Of a DNA stretch of 23,976 bases, positions 6,973 through 16,211 are shown one piece after another. The stretch's first letter is position 1; each line of letters begins with the position of its first letter. The notes below the pieces were generated by a model that saw only the letters and a program-made list of their open reading frames with translations, had not been told where the DNA came from and searched no databases. The translations under genes were made by a program, and so were the position numbers. The stretch spans positions 1-23,976 of the forward strand of contig JAJDTQ010000236.1 in the NCBI GenBank assembly GCA_022827045.1. Reading direction: 5' to 3'. This DNA comes from Candidatus Binatia bacterium (GTDB taxonomy: Bacteria; Desulfobacterota_B; Binatia; UBA9968; JAJDTQ01).

Positions 6973-7557
6973 ATGGCAAACAGGCTTTTCAATTCGAAGA
7001 CGTCGATGTTCTGCGAGAAGCTCCGCGTGGTCCTGACCATGAAGGGGGTTTCATACGACGTGGTGGACGTCCGCGCCGACAACCGCGAGTCGCTGATCGC
7101 GTTCTCCAACCAGCGCAAGGTCCCCACCATGGACATCGACGGCCAGTGCATTCAGGATTCCACCGTTCTGGCCAAGTACTGGGAGGAGAAAGTTCCCGAG
7201 CCCACCATCTACCCGGACAATCCCTCGGACAAGGGGCTTTGCCTCATGCTGGAGGATTGGGCCGACGAGGACCTCAACGGCACCGTCATGGCTTTCCGCA
7301 GGGCCCAGAACGACGACGATGTGAAAAAGGCCGAGGAGGGGTTGGCGGTTCACCTGGAGAACCTGGACCTGCTCTATTCCGGCAGGGACTTCATCTTCGG
7401 CCGCATGACCCTGGCCGACATCTCCATCTACGCCCAGCTCCACTACCTCTACACCTCCCTGGACCGCGAGATCGACGCAAAATACACCCACGTGCACGCC
7501 TTCCTGGAGCGCATGATGAAGGCCACGGGCGTGTCGTCGATCAAGGATGTGGCGTAG
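6973..7557 (+). CDS. Glutathione S-transferase family protein
   Basis: A 194-residue cytosolic GST. The N-terminal thioredoxin-like domain (1-80) has the active-site region SKTSMFCEKL with C14, the cis-proline KVPTM, and the glutathione gamma-Glu-binding IQDST (the family's E/D-S motif). An all-helical C-terminal domain follows with GRMTLADISIYAQL, the N-capping/hydrophobic staple segment. AAGGAGG is ideally placed before the ATG. It is divergent from the carboxyltransferase-cupin operon. Some GSTs act as maleylpyruvate isomerases after gentisate dioxygenase, or as detoxifying and SspA-like proteins. The neighbourhood makes an isomerase role possible, but the sequence alone does not establish it. 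Its stop is 3 bases from that of the next, convergent gene. Confidence 0.85.
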   Translation: MANRLFNSKTSMFCEKLRVVLTMKGVSYDVVDVRADNRESLIAFSNQRKVPTMDIDGQCIQDSTVLAKYWEEKVPEPTIYPDNPSDKGLCLMLEDWADEDLNGTVMAFRRAQNDDDVKKAEEGLAVHLENLDLLYSGRDFIFGRMTLADISIYAQLHYLYTSLDREIDAKYTHVHAFLERMMKATGVSSIKDVA

Positions 7558-7560
7558 GGG

Positions 7561-7980
7561 TCAGATCCCGCCCCAGCGGATACACCGCGCCACGCGGATG
7601 CGGATGACTGGCCGTTCATCCAGGGCCATGGCTCGGTACTGCGGGTACTTCCGGCGCAGCAGCCGGACGGCCTTGCGATGGGCCTCTCCGCGCGTCAGCA
7701 CGCTGGCCCGGCCCTGTATGATGATGTGGGCTAGGCGGGACCAGTCCGCGTCGTCGTAGCGGTGGACGACCACGGACACCCGGGGGTTGGCGCGGATGTT
7801 GCGGATCCGCTTCAGCTCCCGCGGCGCCGCGGCCTTGGGCTTCTCGTCGATGGGTGAGTACAGGCACTCGCCGTCGAAGGCGAAGCAGAAGGGTACGCTG
7901 AGCGGCTGGCCGTGCTCGTCGACCGTCGCCAGAATCCCTACCCGGGCCTGACGGATGAACGCCGCTTCCTTGCGGGTCAT
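7561..7980 (-). CDS. PPOX-class F420-dependent oxidoreductase (Rv0121-like)
   Basis: A 139-residue split-barrel flavin/deazaflavin-binding protein. The pattern RVGILATVDEHGQPLSVPFC, then LYSPIDEKPKAA, ELKRIRNIRANPRVSVVVHRYD and LAHIIIQGRASV, matches the Rv0121-type subgroup of pyridoxamine-phosphate-oxidase-like proteins. That subgroup is predicted to use coenzyme F420. The start MTRKEAAFIRQ at 7980 is chosen because AGGGGA lies upstream; an earlier in-frame start would add 19 residues lacking family similarity. It implies, but does not prove, that the organism makes F420. FMN use remains possible. Substrate unknown. Confidence 0.75.
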   Translation of the reverse strand: MTRKEAAFIRQARVGILATVDEHGQPLSVPFCFAFDGECLYSPIDEKPKAAAPRELKRIRNIRANPRVSVVVHRYDDADWSRLAHIIIQGRASVLTRGEAHRKAVRLLRRKYPQYRAMALDERPVIRIRVARCIRWGGI

Positions 7981-8064
7981 CGCTTCGTGTCCCCTGATTC
8001 CGGCATGCGAGCGCGGGCGGGTTTGAAACCCACCCATGCGTTCATCCTCCCGCGGCGCTGGACG

Positions 8065-9060
8065 CTACAGCCTGTAGTCCCCCAACAGCGTCGGCGCGAA
8101 CAACTCTTCCACCGTGGGGATATTGTCGCCCAGCAGGCCCTGCTCACCCATGTAGCGGGTGAGCGCCTCGATGACGTGGCGGTTGGGCTCGATGCCGTAG
8201 GGCCACCAGTCGTCGCCGAAGACGTCCCGGAGAAGGGCCATCTCGGCCTGGAGCCAAGGCAGCGTGCTGGCCATGGTGTTGTTGATGTTCATACGCGCGA
8301 TGGCGTCGTCCTTGGACTGGCAGAAGGCGGTGTAGAGGCTCCGGGCCACCCAGGGGTTGGCCTCGAACACGTCGTTGCGGATGCAGACGGTGTGCATGAT
8401 GGGGAAGATCTTCGTCCGCCGGTAGTAGTCGATCTCCACGGACTTGAAATCGGGGAACAGGCGGCGGATATGCGGAGCGCCGGCTGCAAAGCACGAGGGG
8501 ATGCGCGCGGTGACCAGGGCGTCGATCTCGCCCTTGTCCAGCATGGCGTTCAGGGTCCGGTCTCCGGAGATGGGTTGAACCTTGATCTCCGGCGGCAGCC
8601 TGAGCTCGATGCGTTCCTTGCGTCCGGGGACTTCCTGGCCCCCGGTGAACCACGCCACGTCGCTTGCCTTGACGCCGTGGTCGTCGCTCAGGAAGCCGCG
8701 GATCCACACCGCCGCCGTGATGGAGTACTCCGGCACGCCGACACGTTTGCCGCGCAGGTCCTCGGGTTTGTCGAGCCCCCCTTCGGTGTTGATGAACACG
8801 CAGGAATGGCGGAAGTAGCGCGACGGGAACACGGGGATGGCCGTGAACGGACTTTCGCCCCGGGAAGTCATGGTGATGTAGTTGGCCAGGGACATTTCGG
8901 AGGCGTGAAACTCCTGGTGGTGTCCCATGCGCCAGAAGATCTCCTCGGCCTGCATCGGCAGGTAGTTGAGGGAGATGCCGTCGGGGCTCAGCGAGCCGTC
9001 CTGCAGCGTCTTGGTGCGGTCGTAGTCGCCGCACGCCAGTGTCAGATGTAGCTTCGACAT
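8065..9060 (-). CDS. 4,5-dihydroxyphthalate decarboxylase-like / NMT1-type substrate-binding-fold protein
   Basis: A 331-residue protein with the two-lobed periplasmic-binding-protein fold. The opening LTLACGDYDRTKTLQDG and the segments FHASEMSLANYITM, FPSRYFRHSCVFIN and LRGKRVGVPEYSITAAVWIRGFL are typical of the family annotated as 4,5-dihydroxyphthalate decarboxylase or ABC-type nitrate/taurine-like binding proteins. There is no signal peptide or lipobox, so it is probably cytosolic and may be enzymatic rather than a transport receptor. No permease or ATPase genes accompany it. AAGGAA precedes the ATG. Its position in a stretch with the dioxygenase-like cupin and GST fits aromatic carboxylate metabolism, but no substrate evidence exists. 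Confidence 0.75.
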   Translation of the reverse strand: MSKLHLTLACGDYDRTKTLQDGSLSPDGISLNYLPMQAEEIFWRMGHHQEFHASEMSLANYITMTSRGESPFTAIPVFPSRYFRHSCVFINTEGGLDKPEDLRGKRVGVPEYSITAAVWIRGFLSDDHGVKASDVAWFTGGQEVPGRKERIELRLPPEIKVQPISGDRTLNAMLDKGEIDALVTARIPSCFAAGAPHIRRLFPDFKSVEIDYYRRTKIFPIMHTVCIRNDVFEANPWVARSLYTAFCQSKDDAIARMNINNTMASTLPWLQAEMALLRDVFGDDWWPYGIEPNRHVIEALTRYMGEQGLLGDNIPTVEELFAPTLLGDYRL

Positions 9061-9126
9061 GACAGTGTTCCTTGCGTGTTCTTTCGCCGGGACCGAGGGC
9101 GCCGGCGGGTGTTCCGGTCCCCTCTC

Positions 9127-10428
9127 CTATATCTCCACCTTGTGGATCACGAGGCCGGTCACCAGCTTGGGAAAGAAGTAGGTCGATTTCTGGGGCATCT
9201 TCTCCCCCTTGAGAGAGACGCTGATCATTTCGCTGGCGGTCGGGGGATTCAGGATGAACGCCGCCCGGCAGCCGCCGCTCTCCACCTCGGCCAGCGCCTC
9301 TTCCGCGTCGTGCGTGTAGGCCACCGCGTCGGTATTCACCGCGCCGCGGGTGGACACGCCGAGGATATGCTCCATCAACAGGACGTGCAGCGTGGTGACG
9401 TCCAGGCTGCGCAGCTCGGGACCCATGTCGGGAGCGAGTTGGTGCAGGGTCTCGCTGTCTCTGATGCGCAAGGCCAGGTAGCGCGAATCGCCTCCGAAGC
9501 ACGCGCCGACCAGCCGATGGTCACCCTCCGGGTTCCGGACCGTGTCCAGGAACCGCCGCCGGCCGTCCGCATCCCGTGGGAACTCCTCAACGTGAAAGTG
9601 GTGCTGCAGATTCTGTTCGAGTTCTTTCATCGGCGCGTCGGGAAGCTCCCGGACCAACCGGTGCGTCGGCAATATCACCACGCCCTCTTCCTGGAGGTTG
9701 GCGAAGTACATCATCACGCGGTTGAAACCCTCGTCCCCGCTGGCGCCGGGGCGTGCCGCCAGGCGCCGGCCGCGGTAGCCGCAGGCCGCCTCGTAGCGGT
9801 GGTGTCCGTCGGCGATGAAGACGGCCTGCCGGCTCAGGGCGTCCTGCACCATGCCGATGAGATCCGTATCCGTGACCGCCCACAGGCGGGAGGTGCCGTA
9901 CGCACCCTCCGAGGCCTCGACCTTGGGTCTCCGTGATCTCACGTGCTCGCTCAGGGCGTCGGTCAGGGTGGGCTTCTCGTCGGTGTACAGGGCCAGGATG
10001 GAGCTGAACTGGGCGTCGCAAGCGAGCATCAGCTTCAGGCGGTCCTCCCTGGGCTCGGCCAGGGTGTTCTCGTGGCCGTGGATGCCGCCGCCGAAGTCCT
10101 CGATGGCGGTCAGCGCGATGAAGCCGCGCCGCTCCCGGGGGATACCGTCCGGCAGCCGGTACTCCTGGCTCAGGTAGTAGATGGCCGGGGCGTCCTCCGG
10201 CACCAGGGTGCCGTCCTCCTGCCATTCCCGGAACCGCTGCGGCACCGTGTCGTAGGGGTCGGAGTCACGGCAGAAGTCGATGCGTACGACGTTGCGCGGC
10301 GAGCGGTCGTACAGCTCTGCCTGGTACTCGGGAGAGATGACGTCGTAGGGGGGCGCCACCACGCTGGAGAAGTCACCGATCTTTTGAGGGTTGTACGTCA
10401 GCCCCCGAAACGGAAAAATCTTGGCCAT
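9127..10428 (-). CDS. DUF1015 family protein
   Basis: A 433-residue, full-length member of DUF1015 (related to the ParB/Srx-fold, SerK/SbnI-like group). Hallmarks are the N-terminal [12 protein letters not shown] and [21 protein letters not shown] around 112-122, the strongly conserved [11 protein letters not shown] around 205-215, and the C-terminal [15 protein letters not shown]. Some relatives phosphorylate free serine, but the function of this family is not settled. The start at 10428 (MAKIFPF) is family-typical, with GGGAAG upstream. It lies 68 bases after purE on the same strand and may be cotranscribed with the purine genes. Confidence 0.85.
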   Translation of the reverse strand: MAKIFPFRGLTYNPQKIGDFSSVVAPPYDVISPEYQAELYDRSPRNVVRIDFCRDSDPYDTVPQRFREWQEDGTLVPEDAPAIYYLSQEYRLPDGIPRERRGFIALTAIEDFGGGIHGHENTLAEPREDRLKLMLACDAQFSSILALYTDEKPTLTDALSEHVRSRRPKVEASEGAYGTSRLWAVTDTDLIGMVQDALSRQAVFIADGHHRYEAACGYRGRRLAARPGASGDEGFNRVMMYFANLQEEGVVILPTHRLVRELPDAPMKELEQNLQHHFHVEEFPRDADGRRRFLDTVRNPEGDHRLVGACFGGDSRYLALRIRDSETLHQLAPDMGPELRSLDVTTLHVLLMEHILGVSTRGAVNTDAVAYTHDAEEALAEVESGGCRAAFILNPPTASEMISVSLKGEKMPQKSTYFFPKLVTGLVIHKVEI

Positions 10429-10496
10429 AAGCGCTCTTCCCGGCTCCTGGGGTTCCGTCCCCGCGCACCGGGCGTGGCGGCGAGAAGCCGCGTCCC

Positions 10497-11009
10497 CTAT
10501 CCCTTCAGGCTGTCCTGCAGCTTCCGGTCCCTGGCCTCGACGCCGGCCGCCAGCTCTTCCTTGAAGCGGGCGAGCTTGCCGGCCAGCTCCGGGTCCTTGC
10601 GGGCGATGATCTGGGCCGCGAAGATGCCGGCGTTGGCGGCGCCGCCCTTGCCGATGGCCATGGTGGCCACGGGTACGCCCGCCGGCATCTGCACCGTCGC
10701 CAGCAAAGCATCCATACCGTCCAGCGCCGACGCGCTCAGCGGCACGCCGATCACCGGCAGCGTCGTGACCGCCGCCACCACCCCGGCCAGATGGGCGGCC
10801 GCGCCGGCGCCCACGATGAAAGCCTCGATGCCCCGGTCCGCCGCCCCCTTGGCATAGGCGTGGGTCCGCTCCGGTGAGCGGTGGGCGGACGAGATGTGCA
10901 TTTCGTAGGGGATGTCGAAGGATTCCAGCCGCGTCGCGGCCTCCTTCATGACCTCCACGTCGGAATCGCTGCCCATGAGTATCGCGACCTTTGGAGTCTG
11001 CTCCGTCAC
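10497..11009 (-). CDS. purE: 5-(carboxyamino)imidazole ribonucleotide mutase PurE
   Basis: De novo purine synthesis: converts N5-CAIR to CAIR (class I PurE). Its 170 residues match the family. Motifs are MGSDSD (12-17), the catalytic SAHRSP (41-46, H43), the [10 protein letters not shown] loop (67-76), [20 protein letters not shown] and [13 protein letters not shown]. Two loop positions that are usually Gly and Pro (GAGGAAHLPG) are Ala here, which is conservative. The start is a GTG with GGAGG 9 bases upstream. No purK is visible in the window, so it must lie elsewhere. DUF1015 follows. Confidence 0.93.
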   Translation of the reverse strand: MTEQTPKVAILMGSDSDVEVMKEAATRLESFDIPYEMHISSAHRSPERTHAYAKGAADRGIEAFIVGAGAAAHLAGVVAAVTTLPVIGVPLSASALDGMDALLATVQMPAGVPVATMAIGKGGAANAGIFAAQIIARKDPELAGKLARFKEELAAGVEARDRKLQDSLKG

Positions 11010-11061
11010 GGTTTGTTACCTCCATTGTGTGTTTTCTGCTTCCCGCGCGCCCTCACCCCAT

Positions 11062-11082
11062 CCCTCTCCCAGAGGGAGAGGG
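11062..11082. repeat. Dispersed REP-like palindrome, copy 2
   Basis: Same 9-bp stem CCCTCTCCC/GGGAGAGGG with AGA loop as at 150-170. It sits in the 142-base gap between purD (upstream) and purE (downstream) on the minus-strand transcript. Flanking CCCTCACCCC is also typical of this repeat type. It could form an mRNA hairpin modulating purE expression. Confidence 0.75.
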
Positions 11083-11151
11083 GGTCGGATCGGAGCCTCT
11101 CCCAAGGGATGCAGTAGCGGAGCGCTGCCCGGGGAGCGGCACTTGCCTGCA

Positions 11152-12423
11152 TCATCCGCGTTCCATGGCGCGTCGGGCGATGTCCCGGCGGTAGTGCATG
11201 CCGTCCCAGTTGATTCTGCCCACGCCTTCGTAGGCCTCGCGGGTGGCCGAGGCGATGGTGTCGCCCAAGGCGGTGACTCCCAGCACCCGGCCGCCGGCGG
11301 TGAGCCACCGGCCGCCCTCGCGTTTCGTCCCGGCGTGAAACGCGTATCCATCGCTCCAGGAATAGAGGGCCTCCAGGCCCTCTATTTCCATACCGGTTCC
11401 GTACTCTCCCGGATAGCCTCCGGACGCCAGCACGACGCACACCGCCGCCCGATCCGTCCACTCCGCGTCCATCTCCCGGAGCCGTCCCTCGGCGGTGGCC
11501 AGGAGCAGCGCCGGCAGATCGCTCTCAAGGCGCATCATGATCGGCTGACACTCGGGATCGCCGAAGCGGGCGTTGAACTCCAGCACCTTGGGGCCGTCCT
11601 CGGTGATCATGAGCCCGGCGTAAAGCACTCCGCGATACACCAGGCCGCGACGTTTTAGGCCTGCCGCCAGCGGCTTGAGCACCTGCTCGACCACCGCATC
11701 GTGCACCGTCGCATCCACCACCGGCGCCGGGGAGTAGGCGCCCATGCCGCCGGTGTTGGGCCCTTCGTCGCCGTCGAAGATGCGCTTGTGGTCCTGGGCT
11801 GTCGCCAGCGGAAGGAAGTCGTCGCCGTCCATGAGGGCCATGAAGGAGGCTTCCTCGCCGGCGAGCAGCTCCTCGATGACCACTTGGTCACCCGCCGCGC
11901 CGAACACCCTGCGTCCCATGATCTCGTCAAGGGCGGCTTCGGCCTCGGCCCTGCCCGAGCACAGTATCACGCCTTTGCCCGCCGCCAGGCCGTCCGCCTT
12001 GACCGCGCAGGGGCGGTCTTGCGCCACGTATCGGCGCGCCTCGTCCAGGTCCGAGAACACCTCGCAGGCCGCGGTGGGGATGCCGTTCTCCAGCATCAGC
12101 TCCTTGGCGAAGGCCTTGCTGCCCTCGAGCCTGGCGGCTTCGCGGTTGGGTCCGAACACCTTGAGGCCCCTCTCTTCGAAGCGGTCGGCGATGCCCGCCA
12201 CCAGCGGCTGCTCCGGTCCCACCAGGGTGAGGTCGATGCCCTCCCGGGCGGCGAAGTCCGCGAGCTTGTCGATCTCGCCGGCGGCGATGTCCACCAACTC
12301 CGCCTGCTCACGCATGCCGGCGTTGCCCGGCGCGCAGTAGAGCTTGTCCACCCGCGGGCTCTGCCGCAGCTTCCAGACCAGCGCGTGTTCCCGCCCGCCG
12401 CCGCCGATGACCAGGATTTTCAC
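11152..12423 (-). CDS. purD: Phosphoribosylamine-glycine ligase PurD
   Basis: ATP-grasp ligase forming glycinamide ribonucleotide in purine synthesis. At 423 residues it is full length. It shows the N-terminal VIGGGGREHAL (5-15), GPNREAARLEGSK (91-103), the ATP-binding VKADGLAAGKGV (141-152), GPNTGGMGAYSP (221-232) and EFNARFGDPE with the metal-binding acid and Asn. The start is a GTG (MKILVIGGGG), separated from the purH stop by a single base, so translation is probably coupled. Confidence 0.95.
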   Translation of the reverse strand: MKILVIGGGGREHALVWKLRQSPRVDKLYCAPGNAGMREQAELVDIAAGEIDKLADFAAREGIDLTLVGPEQPLVAGIADRFEERGLKVFGPNREAARLEGSKAFAKELMLENGIPTAACEVFSDLDEARRYVAQDRPCAVKADGLAAGKGVILCSGRAEAEAALDEIMGRRVFGAAGDQVVIEELLAGEEASFMALMDGDDFLPLATAQDHKRIFDGDEGPNTGGMGAYSPAPVVDATVHDAVVEQVLKPLAAGLKRRGLVYRGVLYAGLMITEDGPKVLEFNARFGDPECQPIMMRLESDLPALLLATAEGRLREMDAEWTDRAAVCVVLASGGYPGEYGTGMEIEGLEALYSWSDGYAFHAGTKREGGRWLTAGGRVLGVTALGDTIASATREAYEGVGRINWDGMHYRRDIARRAMERG

Positions 12424-12424
12424 G

Positions 12425-13999
12425 TTAGTGCCTGAAGTGCCGGATGCCGGTGAAGATCATGGCGAGGCCGTGCTCGTTGGCGGCGGCGATGACCTCCTCG
12501 TCGCGGATGGAGCCGCCCGGCTGGATGACCGCGTGCGCGCCGGCCTCGGCGGCCGCGTCCACGCCGTCCCGGAAGGGGTAGAAGGCGTCGGACGCCACCA
12601 CGGAGCCCGCGAGGTCGAGGCCGTGGGTCTTCGCGCGGGTGACGGCGAGCTGGGCGGAATCCACCCGGCTCATCTGGCCCGCGCCGACGCCGAGCAACTG
12701 CTCGCTCGACGTGAACACGATGGCGTTGGACTTCACGTGGTGGCACACGCGCCAGGCGAACCCCAGGGCCTTGTACTCGTCGTCGGTGGGTTGCCGCTCG
12801 GTCACCACCTTGCACTCCCGCACGTCGACGGGCTTGTGGTCCCAGTCCTGCACCAGCACGCCGCCATGGACCCGGCGCAGGTCCAGGGCCGCGTCCGTGG
12901 CCGGGGTCATGTCGATTTCCAGCAGGCGAATGTTGAGCAGCCGCTTGGCCGAGGACAGGATCTCCCGGGCCTCGGGCGTGAACGAAGGAGCGATGACGAT
13001 CTCCAGGAAGATCTGCTTCAGCTCCTCGGCGGTTTCCGCGTCCACCGGGCGGTTGAGCGCGATGACCCCCCCGAAGATGGACACCGGATCTCCCGCCTTG
13101 GCCTTGCGGAAGGCGTCGGCCAGCGAGACGTCGGAGGTGGCGAGGCCGCACGGGTTGGTGTGCTTGATGGCCACGGCCGTGGTCTCGGTGAAGTCCAGAA
13201 CGGTGCTCAGGGCGGCGTCGGCGTCCAGGATGTTGTTGAACGAGAGCTGCTTGCCCTGGATCTGCGTCGCGTGCGCCACCGACGGGACGCCGCCGTCGCC
13301 GTGGGCGTAGAAGGCCGCGCTCTGGTGCGGGTTCTCTCCGTAGCGCAGCTCCTGCAGCCTGGAGAGCTGGAGGTTCAGCTTGTCGCCCCACGGGCCGGCT
13401 TTCCTGTCCTCGTCGAGCCTCCCGAGGTAGTTGGAGATGGCGCCGTCGTAACGCGCCGTGTGGTGGAAGGCCCGGCACGCCAGCCGGAAGCGCGTGTCCG
13501 GTGAAAGCTCGCCGCCTCCGGCTGCCAGCTCTTCAGCCACCGCCGCGTAGTCCGACGGTTCCACCACCACCGCCACGTGCGGGTGGTTCTTGGCCGCGGA
13601 CCGGATCATGGCGGGGCCGCCGATGTCGATCTGCTCGATGATCTCGTCGAACGGCGCCTGCCGCGCCACGGTGGCCTCGAACGGGTAGAGGTTCACCACC
13701 ACCATGTCGATGGCGCCGATGCCCAGCTCCTCCATTTGGGCGCGGTGCGCGGGCTTGTCCCTCAGCGCCAGGATGCCGCCATGGATCTTGGGGTGGAGCG
13801 TCTTGACCCGGCCATCCATGATTTCCGGGAACCCGGTGACGTCCGCCACCTCTGTGACGTCGATGCGGTTCTCCCGCAGCAACGCGGCCGTCCCCCCCGT
13901 GGACAGGATCTCGATGCCCAATCCCGCCAGTCTGGCGGCGAAATCGATGACGCCGTCCTTGTCGGATACGCTGACCAACGCTCTCTTTATCGTGCCCAC
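12425..13999 (-). CDS. purH: Bifunctional AICAR transformylase / IMP cyclohydrolase PurH
   Basis: Catalyses the last two steps to IMP. The N-terminal MGS-like cyclohydrolase domain shows [29 protein letters not shown] (about 64-75) and [13 protein letters not shown]. The AICAR formyltransferase domain shows RYGENPHQ (219-226) and the catalytic IKHTNPCG (K279-H280). The C-terminal segment [12 protein letters not shown]...[11 protein letters not shown] is standard. The GTG at 13999 ([14 protein letters not shown]) is chosen as family-typical. AAGGAGG lies about 12 bases upstream, somewhat far. An upstream GTG at 14041 would add 14 atypical residues. First gene of the purine block. Confidence 0.94.
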   Translation of the reverse strand: MGTIKRALVSVSDKDGVIDFAARLAGLGIEILSTGGTAALLRENRIDVTEVADVTGFPEIMDGRVKTLHPKIHGGILALRDKPAHRAQMEELGIGAIDMVVVNLYPFEATVARQAPFDEIIEQIDIGGPAMIRSAAKNHPHVAVVVEPSDYAAVAEELAAGGGELSPDTRFRLACRAFHHTARYDGAISNYLGRLDEDRKAGPWGDKLNLQLSRLQELRYGENPHQSAAFYAHGDGGVPSVAHATQIQGKQLSFNNILDADAALSTVLDFTETTAVAIKHTNPCGLATSDVSLADAFRKAKAGDPVSIFGGVIALNRPVDAETAEELKQIFLEIVIAPSFTPEAREILSSAKRLLNIRLLEIDMTPATDAALDLRRVHGGVLVQDWDHKPVDVRECKVVTERQPTDDEYKALGFAWRVCHHVKSNAIVFTSSEQLLGVGAGQMSRVDSAQLAVTRAKTHGLDLAGSVVASDAFYPFRDGVDAAAEAGAHAVIQPGGSIRDEEVIAAANEHGLAMIFTGIRHFRH

Positions 14000-14291
14000 G
14001 GGTGCAGGGTCCCTCCTTCTTTCCAACGGTTCAAGCCTCACCGCTCGAGCGTCTCTTCCCTTTCAGCCCTCCATGGGTACAAGCGGCGATCCGTCGGTTC
14101 GTGGCAGGATAACAAATCAAACACGGACTTCCCAAGCCGCCCGCTTGAATCCGGGGAAGTCATCGGAGACGCCGGTACGATTCCCGCTTGCGCGGGAATG
14201 ACGAATTCGTTATGTCCCTGCCCCACGGGATTTGCCACAGCCTGACGAGAGGACGGAGCCTGATGCGGTGCTGATCGAGGAGACACAGACG
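14000..14291. other. Divergent intergenic region between purH and the histidine kinase
   Basis: About 290 bases holding the leaders of two divergent genes. On the minus strand, TTGGGA, an 18-base spacer and TATCCT (around 14108-14137) form a weak promoter candidate for purH. A REP-like hairpin lies at 14180-14199. No further ORF, tRNA or conserved riboswitch was recognised, and no PurR-type operator was identified. Confidence 0.4.
14180..14199. repeat. Dispersed palindrome ATTCCCGC-N4-GCGGGAAT
   Basis: A perfect 8-bp inverted repeat with loop TTGC, followed by GACG. On the minus strand it reads CGTCATTCCCGCG..., the well-known dispersed intergenic palindrome of many beta-, gamma- and deltaproteobacterial genomes. 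It lies upstream of the kinase gene. Confidence 0.75.
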
Positions 14292-16211
14292 ATGGAACCC
14301 GAGATTATGGGTGTACAGCGCCGGAGGAATGTCTTTTTTGTCATCGCCGGCGTTGCCGCCGTCCTGATGGCGGGCTTCGCCATATACTACTACGTCCAGG
14401 CCAACATGCTGGCGATGTGGACCGACATCGGCATGATATTGGGTCTCGCCGCGGGTCGCATCGCGCTTCGGCTCGGCGTCGACGAGTTGAAGGTCTATCG
14501 CCCCGTCGTCCTGGTAGTGCTCATCGGCCTTTGCTACCTCGCTACCATACGTACCGGTCTCCTCTACTACCACCTCGCGCAGCCGCTGCTGCTTTACTTT
14601 TTTTTCGGGCCGCGCGAGGGTCTGGTCTGGGCCGGGGGCTTTTTCCTCGCCACGGCCGTGGTGCTGCTGGCGCCGGAACCCGTCGTCAGCCCTATCATGG
14701 AGACGGAAGTCAAGGTGAGGTTTCTCTCCTGCTATCTCTTCGTGATGCTCGTCGGATGGAGCTACGAAAGGTCTCGGGAGCTGTTTCACGACCTCCTGAC
14801 GAGCAGGAACCAGCAACTCCAGCGCGAAACGGAGCGGCTGAACCACTCCCTGACCCAGGTCAGGGAAGCAGAGGGCCGGTTGGGACAAGCGGCTGCCGAG
14901 ATGCAAGGCAGGAACCAGCTCCTGGAAGCTGTCGTCAACAGCATAGGCGACGGCGTGATCGTGGTTGACGAAAAAGGGAAATCCACGATCGTCAACCCCA
15001 GTGCCGAGCGAATCCTTGGCCACCGCGCATTCGAGGTCTCCGCGGGGAGGTGGACGGACCACTACGAAGTCTTCTATCCCGATGGAGAAACGCGGGTACC
15101 CAGGGAAGAGCTTCCGCTCGTGCGCGCGCTGTCCCGCGACGAGTCAATCGATGATCAGGACCTGTTCCTGCGCTGTAGGCATAGACCGGACGGCGTGTAC
15201 CTCCGAGCGAGCGCGCGGCCGCTGTGGAACAATGCAGGCAGTGTCCGAGGAGGCGTGGTCACCTTCCGCGACGTTACAGAGCAGATGATGGCCCAGGATG
15301 CGTTGATGCAGGCGTTCGCGCAGGGGCGCCTGGAAATAGTCGACACCATCCTCCACAACATCGGCAACGCCATCAACAGCGTGACTACGGGAATCGAGAC
15401 CGTTCACCGGACTCTGGCGGACGATCCGTCGCTACGCCGCCTCCGGGCACTGGCCGATGCCGTGGACGCCCATCGAGACGATTGGATCGACTACATCAAG
15501 AACGATTCGCAAGGCCGGAAGGTGATGCCGTTCCTCATTGCGCTCGCCGAAGATTTCGCCGGTCGGAATGAAGAGCTGGCAAAGACAGTCGGGCGCGTCA
15601 AGGACAGGGCGAACCACATCGCGGACATCATTCGCACCCAGGACATGCCCAGCAATTCGAGGATAGATCGGGTGGATGTGAACCTCCGTACTGCGTTCGC
15701 GGACGCCGTTGGTGTATTGGAGGATTCACTCAGGAAAAGGAATGTCAGGATCGATATCGACTGTGAATACGCGCCGAAGGAGATCCGGATTCAGAAGAGC
15801 CGATTTCATCAGATGATCGTCAACCTGACCAAGAATGCGATGGAAGCCATCGATGATCTAACAGCATCAGGCGGACTCACGGAGACCCCCTGCATTCGGC
15901 TCCGGGCCTACGTCGAGGGAGATTCTCTCAAACTCGAAGTGAGCGACAACGGCATCGGCATTGCCGGGACAAACCCCAGGATACTCTTTACCGCGGGTTA
16001 TAGCACCAAGAAATCCGGGAGCGGGCTCGGTCTCCATTCGACCGCCAACTTCGTTATCGGGATGGGCGGACAGATTCGCCCGCTGAGCGAAGGCAGCGGC
16101 AAGGGTACGACCATGCTGGTCACGTTGCCGCTTTCCTCGGTAACCGTTTCCTCACAACCGAGGTCGACCGTGAGGTCGAGGTCCGTCTCAACTACTCGGA
16201 CAGGACACTAG
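14292..16211 (+). CDS. Membrane-bound PAS sensor histidine kinase (orphan)
   Basis: A 639-residue kinase. The N-terminus has about five to six membrane helices (roughly 13-34, 38-58, 68-86, 90-105, 110-128, 142-157), then a coiled coil (160-210) and a PAS domain (about 206-335; SIGDGVIVVDEKGKSTIVNPSAERILG). The phosphoacceptor box is TILHNIGNAINSV with H355, an HNxGN-type H-box. The HATPase domain has the N-box NLTKNAMEAI (511-520), G1 SDNGIGI (551-557), F-box LFTAGYSTKKSGSG and GLGLHSTANF. The catalytic core ends near 615, and the last residues (632-639) are encoded by an IS-end-like repeat. The ATG at 14292 has GAGGAG 9 bases upstream; a TTG at 14232 is an alternative. No response regulator is adjacent. 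Signal unknown. Confidence 0.87.
   Translation: MEPEIMGVQRRRNVFFVIAGVAAVLMAGFAIYYYVQANMLAMWTDIGMILGLAAGRIALRLGVDELKVYRPVVLVVLIGLCYLATIRTGLLYYHLAQPLLLYFFFGPREGLVWAGGFFLATAVVLLAPEPVVSPIMETEVKVRFLSCYLFVMLVGWSYERSRELFHDLLTSRNQQLQRETERLNHSLTQVREAEGRLGQAAAEMQGRNQLLEAVVNSIGDGVIVVDEKGKSTIVNPSAERILGHRAFEVSAGRWTDHYEVFYPDGETRVPREELPLVRALSRDESIDDQDLFLRCRHRPDGVYLRASARPLWNNAGSVRGGVVTFRDVTEQMMAQDALMQAFAQGRLEIVDTILHNIGNAINSVTTGIETVHRTLADDPSLRRLRALADAVDAHRDDWIDYIKNDSQGRKVMPFLIALAEDFAGRNEELAKTVGRVKDRANHIADIIRTQDMPSNSRIDRVDVNLRTAFADAVGVLEDSLRKRNVRIDIDCEYAPKEIRIQKSRFHQMIVNLTKNAMEAIDDLTASGGLTETPCIRLRAYVEGDSLKLEVSDNGIGIAGTNPRILFTAGYSTKKSGSGLGLHSTANFVIGMGGQIRPLSEGSGKGTTMLVTLPLSSVTVSSQPRSTVRSRSVSTTRTGH
16185..16211 (-). 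repeat. IS-end-like repeat, copy A (kinase/alr junction)
   Basis: The minus strand reads CTAGTGTCCTGTC followed by CGAGTAGTTGAGAC. The first 13 bases are identical to 23673-23685, and about 8 of the next 14 also match. The outer CTAG forms the shared stop region of two convergent genes. It is interpreted as the terminus of an insertion sequence or a small derivative; a TA/CTAG target as used by IS630-type elements is inferred. No transposase is visible here. Confidence 0.5.

Noticed and set aside
5394..7607. A 737-codon open frame on the + strand across the carboxyltransferase gene
   Set aside because: Antisense shadow of a well-supported minus-strand enzyme in GC-rich DNA; its translation is low-complexity with no recognisable domain, and it also overlaps the GST gene.
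7912..9051. A 379-codon + strand frame opposite the 4,5-dihydroxyphthalate-decarboxylase-like gene
   Set aside because: Antisense shadow with no ribosome site or known domain.
9127..11025. A continuous 632-codon frame joining the purE region to DUF1015
   Set aside because: The part upstream of the DUF1015 start is purE read in the wrong frame; the family-typical start MAKIFPF lies at 10428.
14160..15062. A 300-codon minus-strand frame under the kinase membrane domain
   Set aside because: Overlaps a kinase with clear membrane, PAS and ATPase domains; the translation resembles no protein family.
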